64,000 nucleotides of DNA from positions 4,523,501-4,587,500 of the forward strand of contig NZ_CP039727.1 in assembly GCF_005154805.1 (NCBI RefSeq). Reading direction: 5' to 3'. The notes below the pieces were generated by a model. The model saw only the letters and a list, made by a program, of their open reading frames with translations. It made no database searches and was not told the origin of the DNA. The stretch is from Bacillus sp. S3. Lineage in GTDB: Bacteria > Bacillota > Bacilli > Bacillales > Cytobacillaceae. Positions 53,376-62,593 of this stretch are shown here, piece by piece (the stretch's first letter is position 1; each line of letters begins with the position of its first letter). The translations under genes were made by a program, and so were the position numbers.

Positions 53376-54137
53376 TTATATTTTCAGCTTCAATTGATAT
53401 CTTCGGATGACATCGCTTACTTCATCCCTTGTTTGTTGTAAAAGCGGAATATATTCTTGAATGTTTTCGTCCTTCATCCGGTACGTAGGGCCGGATACGG
53501 TTACAGAGCCAATAATCTCTCCTTTGTCAAACAAAGGAACGGCGATTGCAATCACTTCAGGCGTATATTCCCCCTGACTTAGCGCCCAGCCTTGCTCCTT
53601 AATTTTTTCCAATTCGGCACGGAGTGTGTCCGGATCCGTCATTGTCGTTTTCGTGTATTTCACCAATCCCCGCTCAACTACTGAATCAATAAACTCATCA
53701 GGCATGTACGCGAGAATGGTGCGATAAGAGGCACCGACATATAACGGCGCTCGGCTTCCCGCATATACAGAAAACTTCACTTTATTCTCCGGCTCGACCA
53801 CATCAAGGGTCACTGCCTCATCCCGGTCTAAGATCGTCAAGAAGATTGACTCGCCGGTTTGATCCTTTAAGCGTTCAAGAATCGGGTGGATTAATTTTGT
53901 CACATTCAGGCTTTCGTACATAATCATGCCTAATTCCCATGTCGCGTAGCCTAATGAATATTTTTTTGTCTCTTTATCTTTTGATATAAATCTATTTTTT
54001 TCTAAGGTTTCGAGAATGCGATAAATATTGGTATGATTCAAGCCAAGTTCATTTGCTAGCTCTCGACCGCCCCATACCGGTCTTTCCTTTGTAAACATCA
54101 TTAATACCTTTAGCGCTAGGTCTAAGGTTTTTAACAT
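53376..54137 (-). CDS. IclR family regulator
   Basis: The 253-residue regulator has the winged helix-turn-helix (about 1-65, GGRELANELGLNHTNIYRILETLEKNRFI) and the IclR effector domain (about 75-245, with LDVVEPENKVKF and GSVTVSGPTYRM). It probably controls the adjacent peptide/amide cluster; the palindromes at 60454 and 60613 between the transporter and the binding-protein gene are the likely sites. Starts ATG without a strong site. Confidence 0.9.
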   Translation of the reverse strand: MLKTLDLALKVLMMFTKERPVWGGRELANELGLNHTNIYRILETLEKNRFISKDKETKKYSLGYATWELGMIMYESLNVTKLIHPILERLKDQTGESIFLTILDRDEAVTLDVVEPENKVKFSVYAGSRAPLYVGASYRTILAYMPDEFIDSVVERGLVKYTKTTMTDPDTLRAELEKIKEQGWALSQGEYTPEVIAIAVPLFDKGEIIGSVTVSGPTYRMKDENIQEYIPLLQQTRDEVSDVIRRYQLKLKI

Positions 54138-54288
54138 CTAGAAGTACGCCCCCCGCCCCATCCAAATTCCCTATTATTATTAGATAATGAAAATCTGGAA
54201 AAATCAATAGCTGTCACATGAATAAGCAGCTATCCTCTAACTTTAAAGGGAGTAAAAGTTAAAGAGAATAACTGCGCCAAAAGACCTA

Positions 54289-54313
54289 GGCGGCCTCAGC
54301 CAACAAAGCCGCC
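54289..54313 (-). terminator. Possible terminator after the M20 peptidase gene
   Basis: GGCGGC / GCCGCC stem with a 13-base loop, minus-strand tail AGGTCTTTT. It lies 11 bp past the stop of the peptidase gene. Confidence 0.4.
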
Positions 54314-54323
54314 CGTATCTGAA

Positions 54324-55592
54324 TTATTTTTCAAAAAGAAAATCCACTACCGCGGCAATATAGACCTTGGCACAACGAATAATATCTTCAACTTGAACGC
54401 GTTCATTGTATCCGTGAATCGTCGGTAAATAGGCCGGGCCGTATTGCAAAACAGGAATCTGATAATCCCTGAAGTGGCGGGCGTCACTGCTCGCCCATTG
54501 CATCACGCCATACGCCTCTTCGCCGGTGACAAAGCTAATATTATCGACAATCGCCTGGCATACAGGATCCTCAGCACTTGTATAATTGGCATGACTTCTG
54601 AATCCGAATGGACGAATTTCATAGCGGATGCCTAATTCATCGAGATTTTTCTTCAAATAAGCCGACACTTCATCACGGGTAATCCCGAATGGCAAACGGC
54701 AATCAACCTGCACCTTACAGCTTTCAGGGATGACATTGGATTTCGTTCCGCCTTGAATCGTGCCAATATTAACAGTCACTTTTTCAAGCACTGGCTGGAA
54801 CTTCTCACGTTCCTTCTCCACCTCGCGCATATAGCGTTTGGAGACGTCGATTAACCCTTGAACTTCTTCCGGAATCTCAATGGTCAAATCCCAAAGCGTT
54901 CTGATTTTTTCAATCGCAGCAATCGCATCGGTGATGGCGTTATTGCCAGCGAGAGGTGACAAGCTGCCATGGCCCGGTTCCCCGAACACTTCAAGCTCGA
55001 ACCAGTAAGAACCTTTTTGGCCGATGGTCGGATTCAAGCGGGAAGATGGCTCAGCAATCAAGGCGCCGTCTCCTTTAATCAGACCCTTTTCCAATAACCA
55101 CGGAACACCGAATTCGCCGCCAGTTTCTTCATCCGGCACAATCGCGAGCGTGAGTTTCCCAGGGAGCTCAACGTCTAACCGTTTTAATAATGCAAAGACA
55201 AAAATTAATCCGGCAAGGCCTGCCTTCATATCGCTGGCGCCGCGGCCAAGCATCCAGCCATCCTTCACTTCTCCGGAAAAAGGATCAAAATCCCATTTGG
55301 ACAAGTCGCCTGCAGGAACAACATCCGTGTGTCCGCAGTAGATTAATTCTTTCCCCTGATCGCTGCCGATACTGGAAAGCAGATTAAACATTTTCTCACT
55401 TGATTCGTGCCAGTCGGCATCAAGACCATATTGGCCAAGGTACTCTGTGATAAACTGAGAAATTTCTGTAGAGTCTCCCGGCGGATTTTCACTCGGAATC
55501 TTAATTAACGATCCGCAAAGTTCAATCAATTCATCCTTATGCGCTTCGACTTCATCAATCAACCGTTGTTTTAAGGCAGTTAGATCACTCAT
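54324..55592 (-). CDS. M20 family metallopeptidase (ArgE/DapE type)
   Basis: The 422-residue enzyme has the M20 metal ligands: CGHTDVVPAGD (His and catalytic Asp), GRGASDMKAGLAG (bridging Asp), PDEETGGEFGV (catalytic Glu and ligand), and a C-terminal His near GPAYLPTIHGYNERV. The dimerisation domain lies in the middle. It hydrolyses an N-acyl or peptide bond in the cytoplasm; the exact amide is not known. It overlaps the DUF1177 gene by four bases (ATGA) and belongs to the peptide-transporter operon. Confidence 0.92.
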   Translation of the reverse strand: MSDLTALKQRLIDEVEAHKDELIELCGSLIKIPSENPPGDSTEISQFITEYLGQYGLDADWHESSEKMFNLLSSIGSDQGKELIYCGHTDVVPAGDLSKWDFDPFSGEVKDGWMLGRGASDMKAGLAGLIFVFALLKRLDVELPGKLTLAIVPDEETGGEFGVPWLLEKGLIKGDGALIAEPSSRLNPTIGQKGSYWFELEVFGEPGHGSLSPLAGNNAITDAIAAIEKIRTLWDLTIEIPEEVQGLIDVSKRYMREVEKEREKFQPVLEKVTVNIGTIQGGTKSNVIPESCKVQVDCRLPFGITRDEVSAYLKKNLDELGIRYEIRPFGFRSHANYTSAEDPVCQAIVDNISFVTGEEAYGVMQWASSDARHFRDYQIPVLQYGPAYLPTIHGYNERVQVEDIIRCAKVYIAAVVDFLFEK

Positions 55593-56539
55593 CCTGCAGT
55601 CACCTGATTTCCTTTTGTTTGTAAATGTGTCATTTTTCCATATAACTGCTCGAGGCGGGTAAATTCTGCTTCATCATAAAATGAACATTTCCCATCGCCG
55701 AACAATTTGGCCACCTCAATCACATAGCGGACCACCTGCTCCACATCCATTGGATGCGTTGCCCCGGTGCCGCAGCCGGCAACAGCGGTTTCCGTTGTAA
55801 TCGCAATCCCGACAACCGGGCTCTTTGTTGCGACAGCGGGCTGAAGAATACTATTCACATGGTAAACGCCATTTCCGTAAGGGGTAATATCTTGTGTCGT
55901 AATCGGCAGGGTTACCGGCAGGCGGCCTGCTGATTGGGTATACACATGTAATAAATCCTGGCTGATTTTTAAAATATAGCCCTCTTTAACGGTCGGTGTA
56001 ATGGCAAAGCCTTTATGATTGGTAATGATATTTCCTTTTGTCGTATCAATCGAAAGAATGGCATCCATTTCTTCCGTTACTTCATGCTGGTTCATCGCTA
56101 AGATGTCGACCGGTGAGTCCATAAACGGAACAGGGTCATGCGGCAAGGTTGGCGCTGTCGGGCAAATATGAGTTGTTAAAATGATATCTCCGTTTAAGCG
56201 GTCTCCTTTTCCAGTCATATCAAGGAGCTTCGCTGCAGCGGCCATACATGACAAGGCGCCGTCCCCATCAGACACAAAACCTTTTACCTCAGGACGGGCG
56301 CCAATTCCGCCGAGGCGTCCAATGACCCCAAGCGTTGGCGCATTTCCGCCATTTTGCTTCCCGTTTTCACCAGGAATGACAACTTTAATAAAATCAGTCG
56401 AGCCGGCTTTGCCTTCTACCGTTTGAACGGTCACCTGCCCAATTGTTGAAATCTCTTCCAGGTAGCTTTTAACATCCTCGCCGGTTACATGAATACTATC
56501 CATAATTTCTAAAACTTCCATAACATGTTTCAATGACAT
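55589..56539 (-). CDS. DUF1177 family protein
   Basis: This 316-residue protein has the characteristic start MSLKHVMEVLEIMDSIHVTG and the segment GVIGRLGGIGARPEVKGFVSDGDGAL, with CPTAPTLPHDPVPFMDSPVD later. DUF1177 is uncharacterised but recurrently encoded beside M20/amidohydrolase genes and Dpp-type transporters. The conserved Asp and His residues suggest a hydrolase. It lies between M20 (4-bp overlap) and the OppF-type ATPase (17-bp gap). Confidence 0.85.
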   Translation of the reverse strand: MSLKHVMEVLEIMDSIHVTGEDVKSYLEEISTIGQVTVQTVEGKAGSTDFIKVVIPGENGKQNGGNAPTLGVIGRLGGIGARPEVKGFVSDGDGALSCMAAAAKLLDMTGKGDRLNGDIILTTHICPTAPTLPHDPVPFMDSPVDILAMNQHEVTEEMDAILSIDTTKGNIITNHKGFAITPTVKEGYILKISQDLLHVYTQSAGRLPVTLPITTQDITPYGNGVYHVNSILQPAVATKSPVVGIAITTETAVAGCGTGATHPMDVEQVVRYVIEVAKLFGDGKCSFYDEAEFTRLEQLYGKMTHLQTKGNQVTAG

Positions 56540-56556
56540 TCAAATTCCCTCCAATA

Positions 56557-57531
56557 TTATGATTCGAAAAGATGGCAGGCCACTCGCTGCGCTGCCTCGT
56601 GCTGCTTCAACTCCGGTCTGGCCGTTTTGCAAATATCCATTGCATGCGGGCATCTTTGATGGAAATGACAGCCTGAAGGCGGATTAACGGGACTTGGCAC
56701 ATCCCCTTTTAATAGAATTCGTTCTTTCTTCTCATAAGGGCTTTCTTTCGGGATCGCCGACAGCAGCGCCTTTGTATACGGATGAAGCGGGTTTTCGTAA
56801 ATTTCAGCAAAGGTGCCGATTTCGACGATTTTTCCGAGGTACATCACGGCAATTCTGTCACACATATAGCGGACCACATTTAAATCATGCGAGATAAAAA
56901 TATAGGTTAAGTCAAATTGCTTCTGTAAATCTTTTAAGAGATTAATCACCTGTGCCTGGACGGATACATCCAAGGCCGAAACCGGCTCGTCACAGATAAT
57001 CACATCCGGATTTAACGCAAGCGCACGGGCGATATTAATCCGCTGCCGCTGTCCCCCTGAAAATTCATGCGGGTAGCGGTCCGCGTGGTAGCTGCTTAAG
57101 CCCACCACTTCTAATAATTCTTGAACGCGCTTATTCCGCGATTGTTTATCGCCGACGTTATGAATTTCTAACGGTTCAGCAATTAACTGTTTAATCGTTT
57201 TTCTTGGGTCTAACGAGGCATACGGGTTCTGGAACACCATTTGAATTGATTTCCGAGATGCCCGAATTTCCTTCGTCCCCATCGATGCTAAATCCTGGCC
57301 TTTAAAAACAACCTTGCCGTCAGACGGGCGGATCAATTGGTTGATTAACCGAGCCATCGTTGATTTACCGCAGCCCGATTCCCCGACAATCCCCAGTGTT
57401 TCCCCGCGAAAGACTTCGAAACTGACGCCATCGACCGCTTTGACACTAAGCTTTGATTTTTTGAAAGGAAGCGGATCCTGGATCGGGAAATGCTTTTTTA
57501 AATTTTCTACTTTAATAATCGCCTCAGCCAT
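56557..57531 (-). CDS. Peptide ABC transporter ATPase (OppF/DppF type)
   Basis: A 324-residue ATPase: Walker A GESGCGKST, signature FSGGQRQRI, Walker B VIICDEPVSALD, and C-terminal oligopeptide domain with the Cys-rich GCHFHQRCPHAMDIC (Fe-S-like motif of OppD/F). The start at 57531 ([11 protein letters not shown]) follows GAAAGGAG; an ATG 8 codons earlier lies inside the previous gene. It pairs with the OppD-type ATPase, which it overlaps. Confidence 0.93.
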   Translation of the reverse strand: MAEAIIKVENLKKHFPIQDPLPFKKSKLSVKAVDGVSFEVFRGETLGIVGESGCGKSTMARLINQLIRPSDGKVVFKGQDLASMGTKEIRASRKSIQMVFQNPYASLDPRKTIKQLIAEPLEIHNVGDKQSRNKRVQELLEVVGLSSYHADRYPHEFSGGQRQRINIARALALNPDVIICDEPVSALDVSVQAQVINLLKDLQKQFDLTYIFISHDLNVVRYMCDRIAVMYLGKIVEIGTFAEIYENPLHPYTKALLSAIPKESPYEKKERILLKGDVPSPVNPPSGCHFHQRCPHAMDICKTARPELKQHEAAQRVACHLFES

Positions 57532-58537
57532 GATACGCCTTCTCCTTTCTTTCAAGCCGTTCTTCCTCCGTTTGGAAATGGCAGGAAGTAAAATGGCCTT
57601 CCTCTACCTCAATCAGATTCGGTTTTTTCGAAAAACAAATATCCTGTGCATACGGACAGCGGTCGGCAAAATGGCAGCCGTTGATTTCCTGGCGCAAATC
57701 AGGCGGCGTTCCCGGGATAGCCGGCAGCTTCTGCTCATTTGCGATTTCACTAGAAATCTGGGAATCAAGTAATCCCCATGTATACGGATGGAGCGGGTTA
57801 TCAAAAATCGTCTTCACACTGCCGGATTCAACGGTATTGCCGGCATACATGACAATGACCTTATCACACATTTCCCACACGACGCCGAGATCGTGGGTAA
57901 TCATAATAATCGACGTATTAACCGTCTCCTGCAGATGCCGCATCAAATCAAGGATTTGTGCTTGAACGGTCACATCCAATGCCGTCGTTGGCTCATCGGC
58001 AATTAACAGCTTCGGATTACAGGCGAGGGCAATCGCAATCATCACCCGCTGCCGCATCCCGCCGGAAAATTCGTGGGGATACATATCGATGCGTTTTTCC
58101 GCTTCCGGAATACCGACCAGCTTCAACATGTCAATTGCGGCTTGCTTCGCTTCTTTTTTCGAGACCTTCCGGTGGGTGCGAATCGATTCGATGATTTGAT
58201 TCCCAACGGTAAAGACAGGATTTAAACTTGTCATCGGATCCTGGAAAATCATTGAAATCTCATTGCCTCTGACTGCCCGCATCTCTTTTTCCGATAAAGC
58301 CAGCAGGTCCTTCCCGTCAAACATGATCTTCCCGCCGGCAATCTTTCCGGGCGGACTTGGGATCAAACGGAGCAAAGCCGTTGCCGTCACACTTTTTCCC
58401 GAACCGGACTCACCGACAATGCCGAGCGTTTCTTTTTTATTTAAGGTAAAACTCACACCGTTTACTGCTTTCACAACAGAAGACGAAGAGCGAAAATGCA
58501 CTTCCAAGTCTTCCACCTTTAGTAAAAAATCTGTCAT
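57524..58537 (-). CDS. Peptide ABC transporter ATPase (OppD/DppD type)
   Basis: A 337-residue ATPase: Walker [11 protein letters not shown], signature FSGGMRQRV, Walker [13 protein letters not shown], and C-terminal [28 protein letters not shown] before ATG at 58537 sets the start three codons after the frame's first GTG. It provides energy for the two permeases together with the OppF-type subunit. Confidence 0.93.
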   Translation of the reverse strand: MTDFLLKVEDLEVHFRSSSSVVKAVNGVSFTLNKKETLGIVGESGSGKSVTATALLRLIPSPPGKIAGGKIMFDGKDLLALSEKEMRAVRGNEISMIFQDPMTSLNPVFTVGNQIIESIRTHRKVSKKEAKQAAIDMLKLVGIPEAEKRIDMYPHEFSGGMRQRVMIAIALACNPKLLIADEPTTALDVTVQAQILDLMRHLQETVNTSIIMITHDLGVVWEMCDKVIVMYAGNTVESGSVKTIFDNPLHPYTWGLLDSQISSEIANEQKLPAIPGTPPDLRQEINGCHFADRCPYAQDICFSKKPNLIEVEEGHFTSCHFQTEEERLERKEKAYHG

Positions 58538-58555
58538 GCCTATCACCTCCAGCTT

Positions 58556-59449
58556 CTACACTTTCATTTTTGGATCCAGCGCATCGCGTAGACCGTCGCC
58601 GAACAAGTTAATGCCCAGCACGGTAACCAAAATCGCTAATCCGGAAAAAGTGGCCATATGCGGACTTAATACTAAGAAGTCCTTTCCATCTTTTAAAATA
58701 CTTCCCCATGAGGCGGTTGGCGGCTGTACGCCGAGCCCCAAGAAGCTTAACGCTGCTTCTGAAATAATCGCACCGGCCACGCTCATCGTTCCATAGACAA
58801 TTAGAGGGGCTAAGCAGTTTGGCAGAACATGTTGAAAAATAATCCGGCTGTTCGTTGCACCCAATGATTGGGTGACCTCAATGTATTCCTCTTCTTTCAC
58901 ACTGAGCACCTGTCCGCGCACGATTCTGGCAAATCCGGGAATATTGGCAATCCCAATCGCGATGATGACATTGACAAGACCCTGACCTAAAACAGTCATT
59001 AATGTAATGGCTAATAAGATAAACGGAAAAGCGAACAATCCATCCATCGTTCTCATGATAATCGAGTCAAGCCGGCCGCCGAAATAGCCGGAAACTAAAC
59101 CAAGCAATGTGCCAAAAAAAGCACCAAAGACCACGGCGGAAATACCGACAATTAACGAAATTCTAGCCCCGAATACTAAACGGCTGAACAAATCTCTTCC
59201 ATAGTTATCAGTTCCTAAAAGATGTCCGTCCGTTCCCGGAGTTACGAGTGAATTGACCACATCCATTTGATTGGGTGGATAAGGAGCAATCAATGGAGCG
59301 AAAATAGCAACGATGGTCATAAAAGCTGTGATGCCAAGGCCAATCGCCGCAAGCCGGTTGCGCAGCAACTTTTTCAATAGGCCTGCTTCTTTTTTGATCT
59401 TATTATTATTTGGTTTGCTTGATGATACTGCCGTTGGTGCTGAAGCCAT
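58556..59449 (-). CDS. Peptide ABC transporter permease (DppC/OppC type)
   Basis: A 297-residue permease with about six membrane helices, the OppC N-terminal segment ([20 protein letters not shown]) and the EAA-like loop [24 protein letters not shown]. It overlaps the DppB-type gene by a single base (ATG shares the A of TAA). Confidence 0.93.
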   Translation of the reverse strand: MASAPTAVSSSKPNNNKIKKEAGLLKKLLRNRLAAIGLGITAFMTIVAIFAPLIAPYPPNQMDVVNSLVTPGTDGHLLGTDNYGRDLFSRLVFGARISLIVGISAVVFGAFFGTLLGLVSGYFGGRLDSIIMRTMDGLFAFPFILLAITLMTVLGQGLVNVIIAIGIANIPGFARIVRGQVLSVKEEEYIEVTQSLGATNSRIIFQHVLPNCLAPLIVYGTMSVAGAIISEAALSFLGLGVQPPTASWGSILKDGKDFLVLSPHMATFSGLAILVTVLGINLFGDGLRDALDPKMKV

Positions 59450-60414
59450 TATTTGCCCCCTCCTTTGTTGGATGTTAAATTCACTCTTGGGTTGACGACT
59501 TTGTACATGACGTCAACAAATAGATTGACTAAGACGAAAATAACAGCAATAAATAGTACGGTTCCTTGAACGACAACAAAGTCTCGTTTATCAATGGCGT
59601 CGACAATTAAACGCCCCATCCCCGGCCAGCTGAAGATCGTTTCCGTTAATACGGCACCACCGAGCAGCATCGAGATTTGCATGCCAAGCACCGTTAATAA
59701 TGGTGTCAGAGCATTTTTAAAGGCATGCTTGCAAATGACCCAGAACTCACTTAGGCCCTTTGAGCGGGCGGTTTTGATATAATCCTGCGAAATCACTTCG
59801 AGCATGCTTGAGCGGGTAATCCGGGCAAAGGTGGCCATCGGAATCGTCGCCAGCGTAATACTTGGAAGGATTAAATGTTTGATATAAGGGATGAATCCTT
59901 CGTCAAGCGACCCCATCCCGGTAGCTGGAAACCAGCCAAGGTTCACACTAAAGTACAGGACGAGCATGACTCCGAGCCAAAAGATCGGCATGGATACGCC
60001 AATTAAGGAAACGAGCATAACCGTATAGTCTAATAGAGAGTTCTGTTTCGAAGCTGAAATAATTCCGGCTGGAACGCCCACCGCTAAGGCAATAATCAGG
60101 GCACTCGCCGCTAAAATAAGTGTGTTTGGAAAGCGATCCAGTATTAACTGAACAATCGGCTCATTATAAGTAAGCGATACACCAAAGTTCCCGCGAAGCA
60201 GGTCGCCAATATAATGGAAGAATTGAACATATATAGGATCATTTAATCCGAGTTCTTGCCTTAAGGCTTGTATATCTTCCACACTGGCCTGCGGTCCAAG
60301 CATGACACTCGCAGGATCACCGGGAATCAGCCTGGTAATAATAAACACAATCACCGCAACAACAAAAATGGTTGGCAGAAGATCGAATAGTCTTCTAATA
60401 ATATATTTCCCCAT
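59449..60414 (-). CDS. Peptide ABC transporter permease (DppB/OppB type)
   Basis: A 321-residue permease starting MGKYIIRRLFDLLPTIFVVA, with IITRLIPGDPASVMLG, and the EAA loop DYIKTARSKGLSEFWVICKHAFKNALTP. It is the first gene of the transporter operon, divergent from the binding-protein gene. Confidence 0.93.
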   Translation of the reverse strand: MGKYIIRRLFDLLPTIFVVAVIVFIITRLIPGDPASVMLGPQASVEDIQALRQELGLNDPIYVQFFHYIGDLLRGNFGVSLTYNEPIVQLILDRFPNTLILAASALIIALAVGVPAGIISASKQNSLLDYTVMLVSLIGVSMPIFWLGVMLVLYFSVNLGWFPATGMGSLDEGFIPYIKHLILPSITLATIPMATFARITRSSMLEVISQDYIKTARSKGLSEFWVICKHAFKNALTPLLTVLGMQISMLLGGAVLTETIFSWPGMGRLIVDAIDKRDFVVVQGTVLFIAVIFVLVNLFVDVMYKVVNPRVNLTSNKGGGK

Positions 60415-60453
60415 ATGTTACCTCCCTTTCTAACTTTCACCATTTGAAACACT

Positions 60454-60470
60454 GATTCAGTATGTGAATT
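60454..60470. promoter_or_regulatory. Putative IclR operator A
   Basis: GATTCAGTATGTGAATT, an imperfect copy of operator B, preceded by ATTTGAAAC. It lies 40 bp before the DppB-type gene. Confidence 0.6.
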
Positions 60471-60612
60471 ACGATTAAGTGTAGCATCGTAAAAATTAGT
60501 TGTAAATATAGAACAATCAAAAAAGAAAATATTTTTTAAAAATTTGAAATCCTTCTTTACTCAGATACTTTAATGTGATAAATTTATTTCTAAATTCAAT
60601 ATTTGAAATGCC

Positions 60613-60629
60613 GATTCACAATGTGAATC
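60613..60629. promoter_or_regulatory. Putative IclR operator B
   Basis: GATTCACAATGTGAATC is a perfect 7-bp inverted repeat with a 3-base centre, preceded by ATTTGAAATG as at operator A. It lies 27 bp before the TTG start of the binding-protein gene. Confidence 0.65.
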
Positions 60630-60655
60630 AAAAAAATTATAGGAGGCGTTGTCGT

Positions 60656-62272
60656 TTGAAAAAGAAACGTGTCAGTCGTTTAATGTTACTGGTCATTGCT
60701 TCTATTGTTTTACTATTAAGTGCCTGTTCTTCAGGAGGGAAATCAAATTCTTCTTCATCAGCTGATAAGGAAAAACCTGCTGCAGCCGGTGAACCACAAG
60801 ATGGCGGAGTATTAAAGCTGGGACTTTCAGCTAACCCGAAAACATTAGACCCGATCAAATATACCGGTGTCTATGAGTCACAAGTGATGCGCTCTATTGC
60901 TGATACACTTATCGTGTATAACAAAGAATTGAGCGAGTTTTTACCGGCTCTTGCAACAGAATGGAAAGTTTCCGATGATGGCAAGGTTTATACCTTCAAA
61001 TTACGAGATGATGTTAACTTCCAGCCTGGTAAGTATCAAGATGGAAGAAAAATGACGGCTGAGGATGTTAAATACAGCCTTGAGCGTTCCGCTAAGGAAT
61101 CGGCGATGAATCGCTTACGCGGTGTCGATAAAGTTGAAGTCAGCGGGGAAAATGAAGTAGCGGTTTATTTAACTGAACCGAATGCTGCATTATTAGCGAT
61201 GCTGACAGATGCCGGAAACGTGATTGTCCCTAAAGAAGAAGTGGAAGGCTGGGGCGAAGAATTCGGTTCACACCTAGTTGGAACCGGCCCGTTCAAAATC
61301 GATAGCTGGGCAAAGGATTCCGAGGTGAAAGTTAGCCGCTTTGATAAATATTGGGGCGAAAAACCTCATTTAGATGGTGTAACATTCAAAATTGTCGCTG
61401 AACCAAACATGATGACAAATGCCCTGCGTTCTGGTGACGTAGATGTAGCGATGGATATTAAAGGGCAAAACCGTGAATTAGTGAAGCAGGATGATAAATT
61501 AGAATTGCTTTCAAAACCAGCTCTTTCTTTAACTTACTTGGATTTGAATAATAAAAAAGGCCCAACTGCCGATCCAAAGGTTCGTGAAGCCATTTATAAA
61601 GCAACAAATGTTGAGGAAATCACTAAAGGCGTTAATAAATGGGGCGGTTCAGAAAAGTCATTTATGCCGCTGCCTAAAAATTCATGGGGCTACAGCAAGG
61701 ATTTAGAAAAGCTCACCCCAACATATGATCCAAAAGCAGCAAAGAAATTGTTAGCAGAAGCCGGCTATGCGGATGGCTTTAAAACAGAGCTTTATCTTGC
61801 AGAAGCCCGCGTGCCATACGGAACAATTTTCCAAAATCAAATGAAAGAAAACCTCAATATTGATGTGGAACTAAAAGTAGTTGAATGGGGAACTTACAGT
61901 GATACGGTTTCAAAGGGTAACGCACCAATGTCAATCGGTGGCTGGACCTGGTATCCGGATCCTTACTTCTTCTTATATCAATTGTTCCACACTGATCAAA
62001 TCGGAGCACTTGGAAACGGTAAAGGCTACTCCAACCCTGAGGTCGATAAACTGTTACAGCAAGCCGTTACCGATACAGTCGATCAAAATGAAAGAGCCAA
62101 GCTTTACCAGCAGGCACTTGAAATTATTATCAAGGACGTACCGCGCATCGAGCTTGATACCCTTGACGCAACAGCAGGCATCAACAAAAATGTCCAAGGG
62201 TTTGACGTATCTCCGGACTTCTCCGTACAAATCGTCAATCCAAACGGAACCAACGTCTGGATGAAGAAATAA
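60656..62272 (+). CDS. Peptide/nickel-type ABC transporter substrate-binding lipoprotein
   Basis: The 538-residue family 5 solute-binding protein starts at TTG (AGGAGGCG before it) with a signal and the lipobox LLSAC (Cys24). Family hallmarks are ANPKTLDPIKYTG, the AEDVKYSLERSAKES stretch near residue 140, and YTFKLRDDVNFQPG. It binds peptides, amides or similar compounds at the cell surface and hands them to the DppBC permeases. Divergent from them with two operators between. The frame's first ATG lies 27 codons upstream without a site. Confidence 0.92.
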   Translation: MKKKRVSRLMLLVIASIVLLLSACSSGGKSNSSSSADKEKPAAAGEPQDGGVLKLGLSANPKTLDPIKYTGVYESQVMRSIADTLIVYNKELSEFLPALATEWKVSDDGKVYTFKLRDDVNFQPGKYQDGRKMTAEDVKYSLERSAKESAMNRLRGVDKVEVSGENEVAVYLTEPNAALLAMLTDAGNVIVPKEEVEGWGEEFGSHLVGTGPFKIDSWAKDSEVKVSRFDKYWGEKPHLDGVTFKIVAEPNMMTNALRSGDVDVAMDIKGQNRELVKQDDKLELLSKPALSLTYLDLNNKKGPTADPKVREAIYKATNVEEITKGVNKWGGSEKSFMPLPKNSWGYSKDLEKLTPTYDPKAAKKLLAEAGYADGFKTELYLAEARVPYGTIFQNQMKENLNIDVELKVVEWGTYSDTVSKGNAPMSIGGWTWYPDPYFFLYQLFHTDQIGALGNGKGYSNPEVDKLLQQAVTDTVDQNERAKLYQQALEIIIKDVPRIELDTLDATAGINKNVQGFDVSPDFSVQIVNPNGTNVWMKK

Positions 62273-62310
62273 GCGCAAGCGCCCTGAGCCAGACAATTCT
62301 CGAGGTCTTA

Positions 62311-62493
62311 GGCTGTATTAACGGTCATAGTTGATTTATTAACTAGTTGATTGGAGCAGAGGGCGCGAGACTCCTGCGGGAGCAGCGGGACAGGTGAGAC
62401 CCCACAGGCGCTTTAGCGCCGAGGAGGCTTACCGCCCGCCCCGCGGAAAGCGAAGCGCCCGGAGCGGAAATCAACAGCCATGTTAAGCAAAGC
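62311..62493. repeat. Bacillus-type intergenic repeat, full-length 183-bp copy
   Basis: It starts GGCTGTATTAACGG and ends ATGTTAAGCAAAGC. The interior holds GATTGGAGCAGAGGGCGCGA, CTCCTGCGGGAGCAGCGGGA, and GGCGCTTTAGCGCC, a GC-rich central palindrome, so it can fold into one long hairpin. Shorter copies are at 37637-37742 and 42678-42746. A second repeat remnant, AAGCGCAAGCGCC, lies at 62272-62284. Confidence 0.85.
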
Positions 62494-62593
62494 TTATTTT
62501 TAAAAACGCAGGGGGATGATTCTCTTGCTTTCCCTGGTGGAAGCAAGGGGACCGTCCCCTATTTTAATTCCAATTGAAAGAAGGTAATGAACC

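Noticed and set aside
62536..62575. GGGGACCGTCCCC motif as terminator
   Set aside because: The palindrome is short and is a common Bacillus intergenic sequence; there is no clear stem plus T-run after the binding-protein gene.
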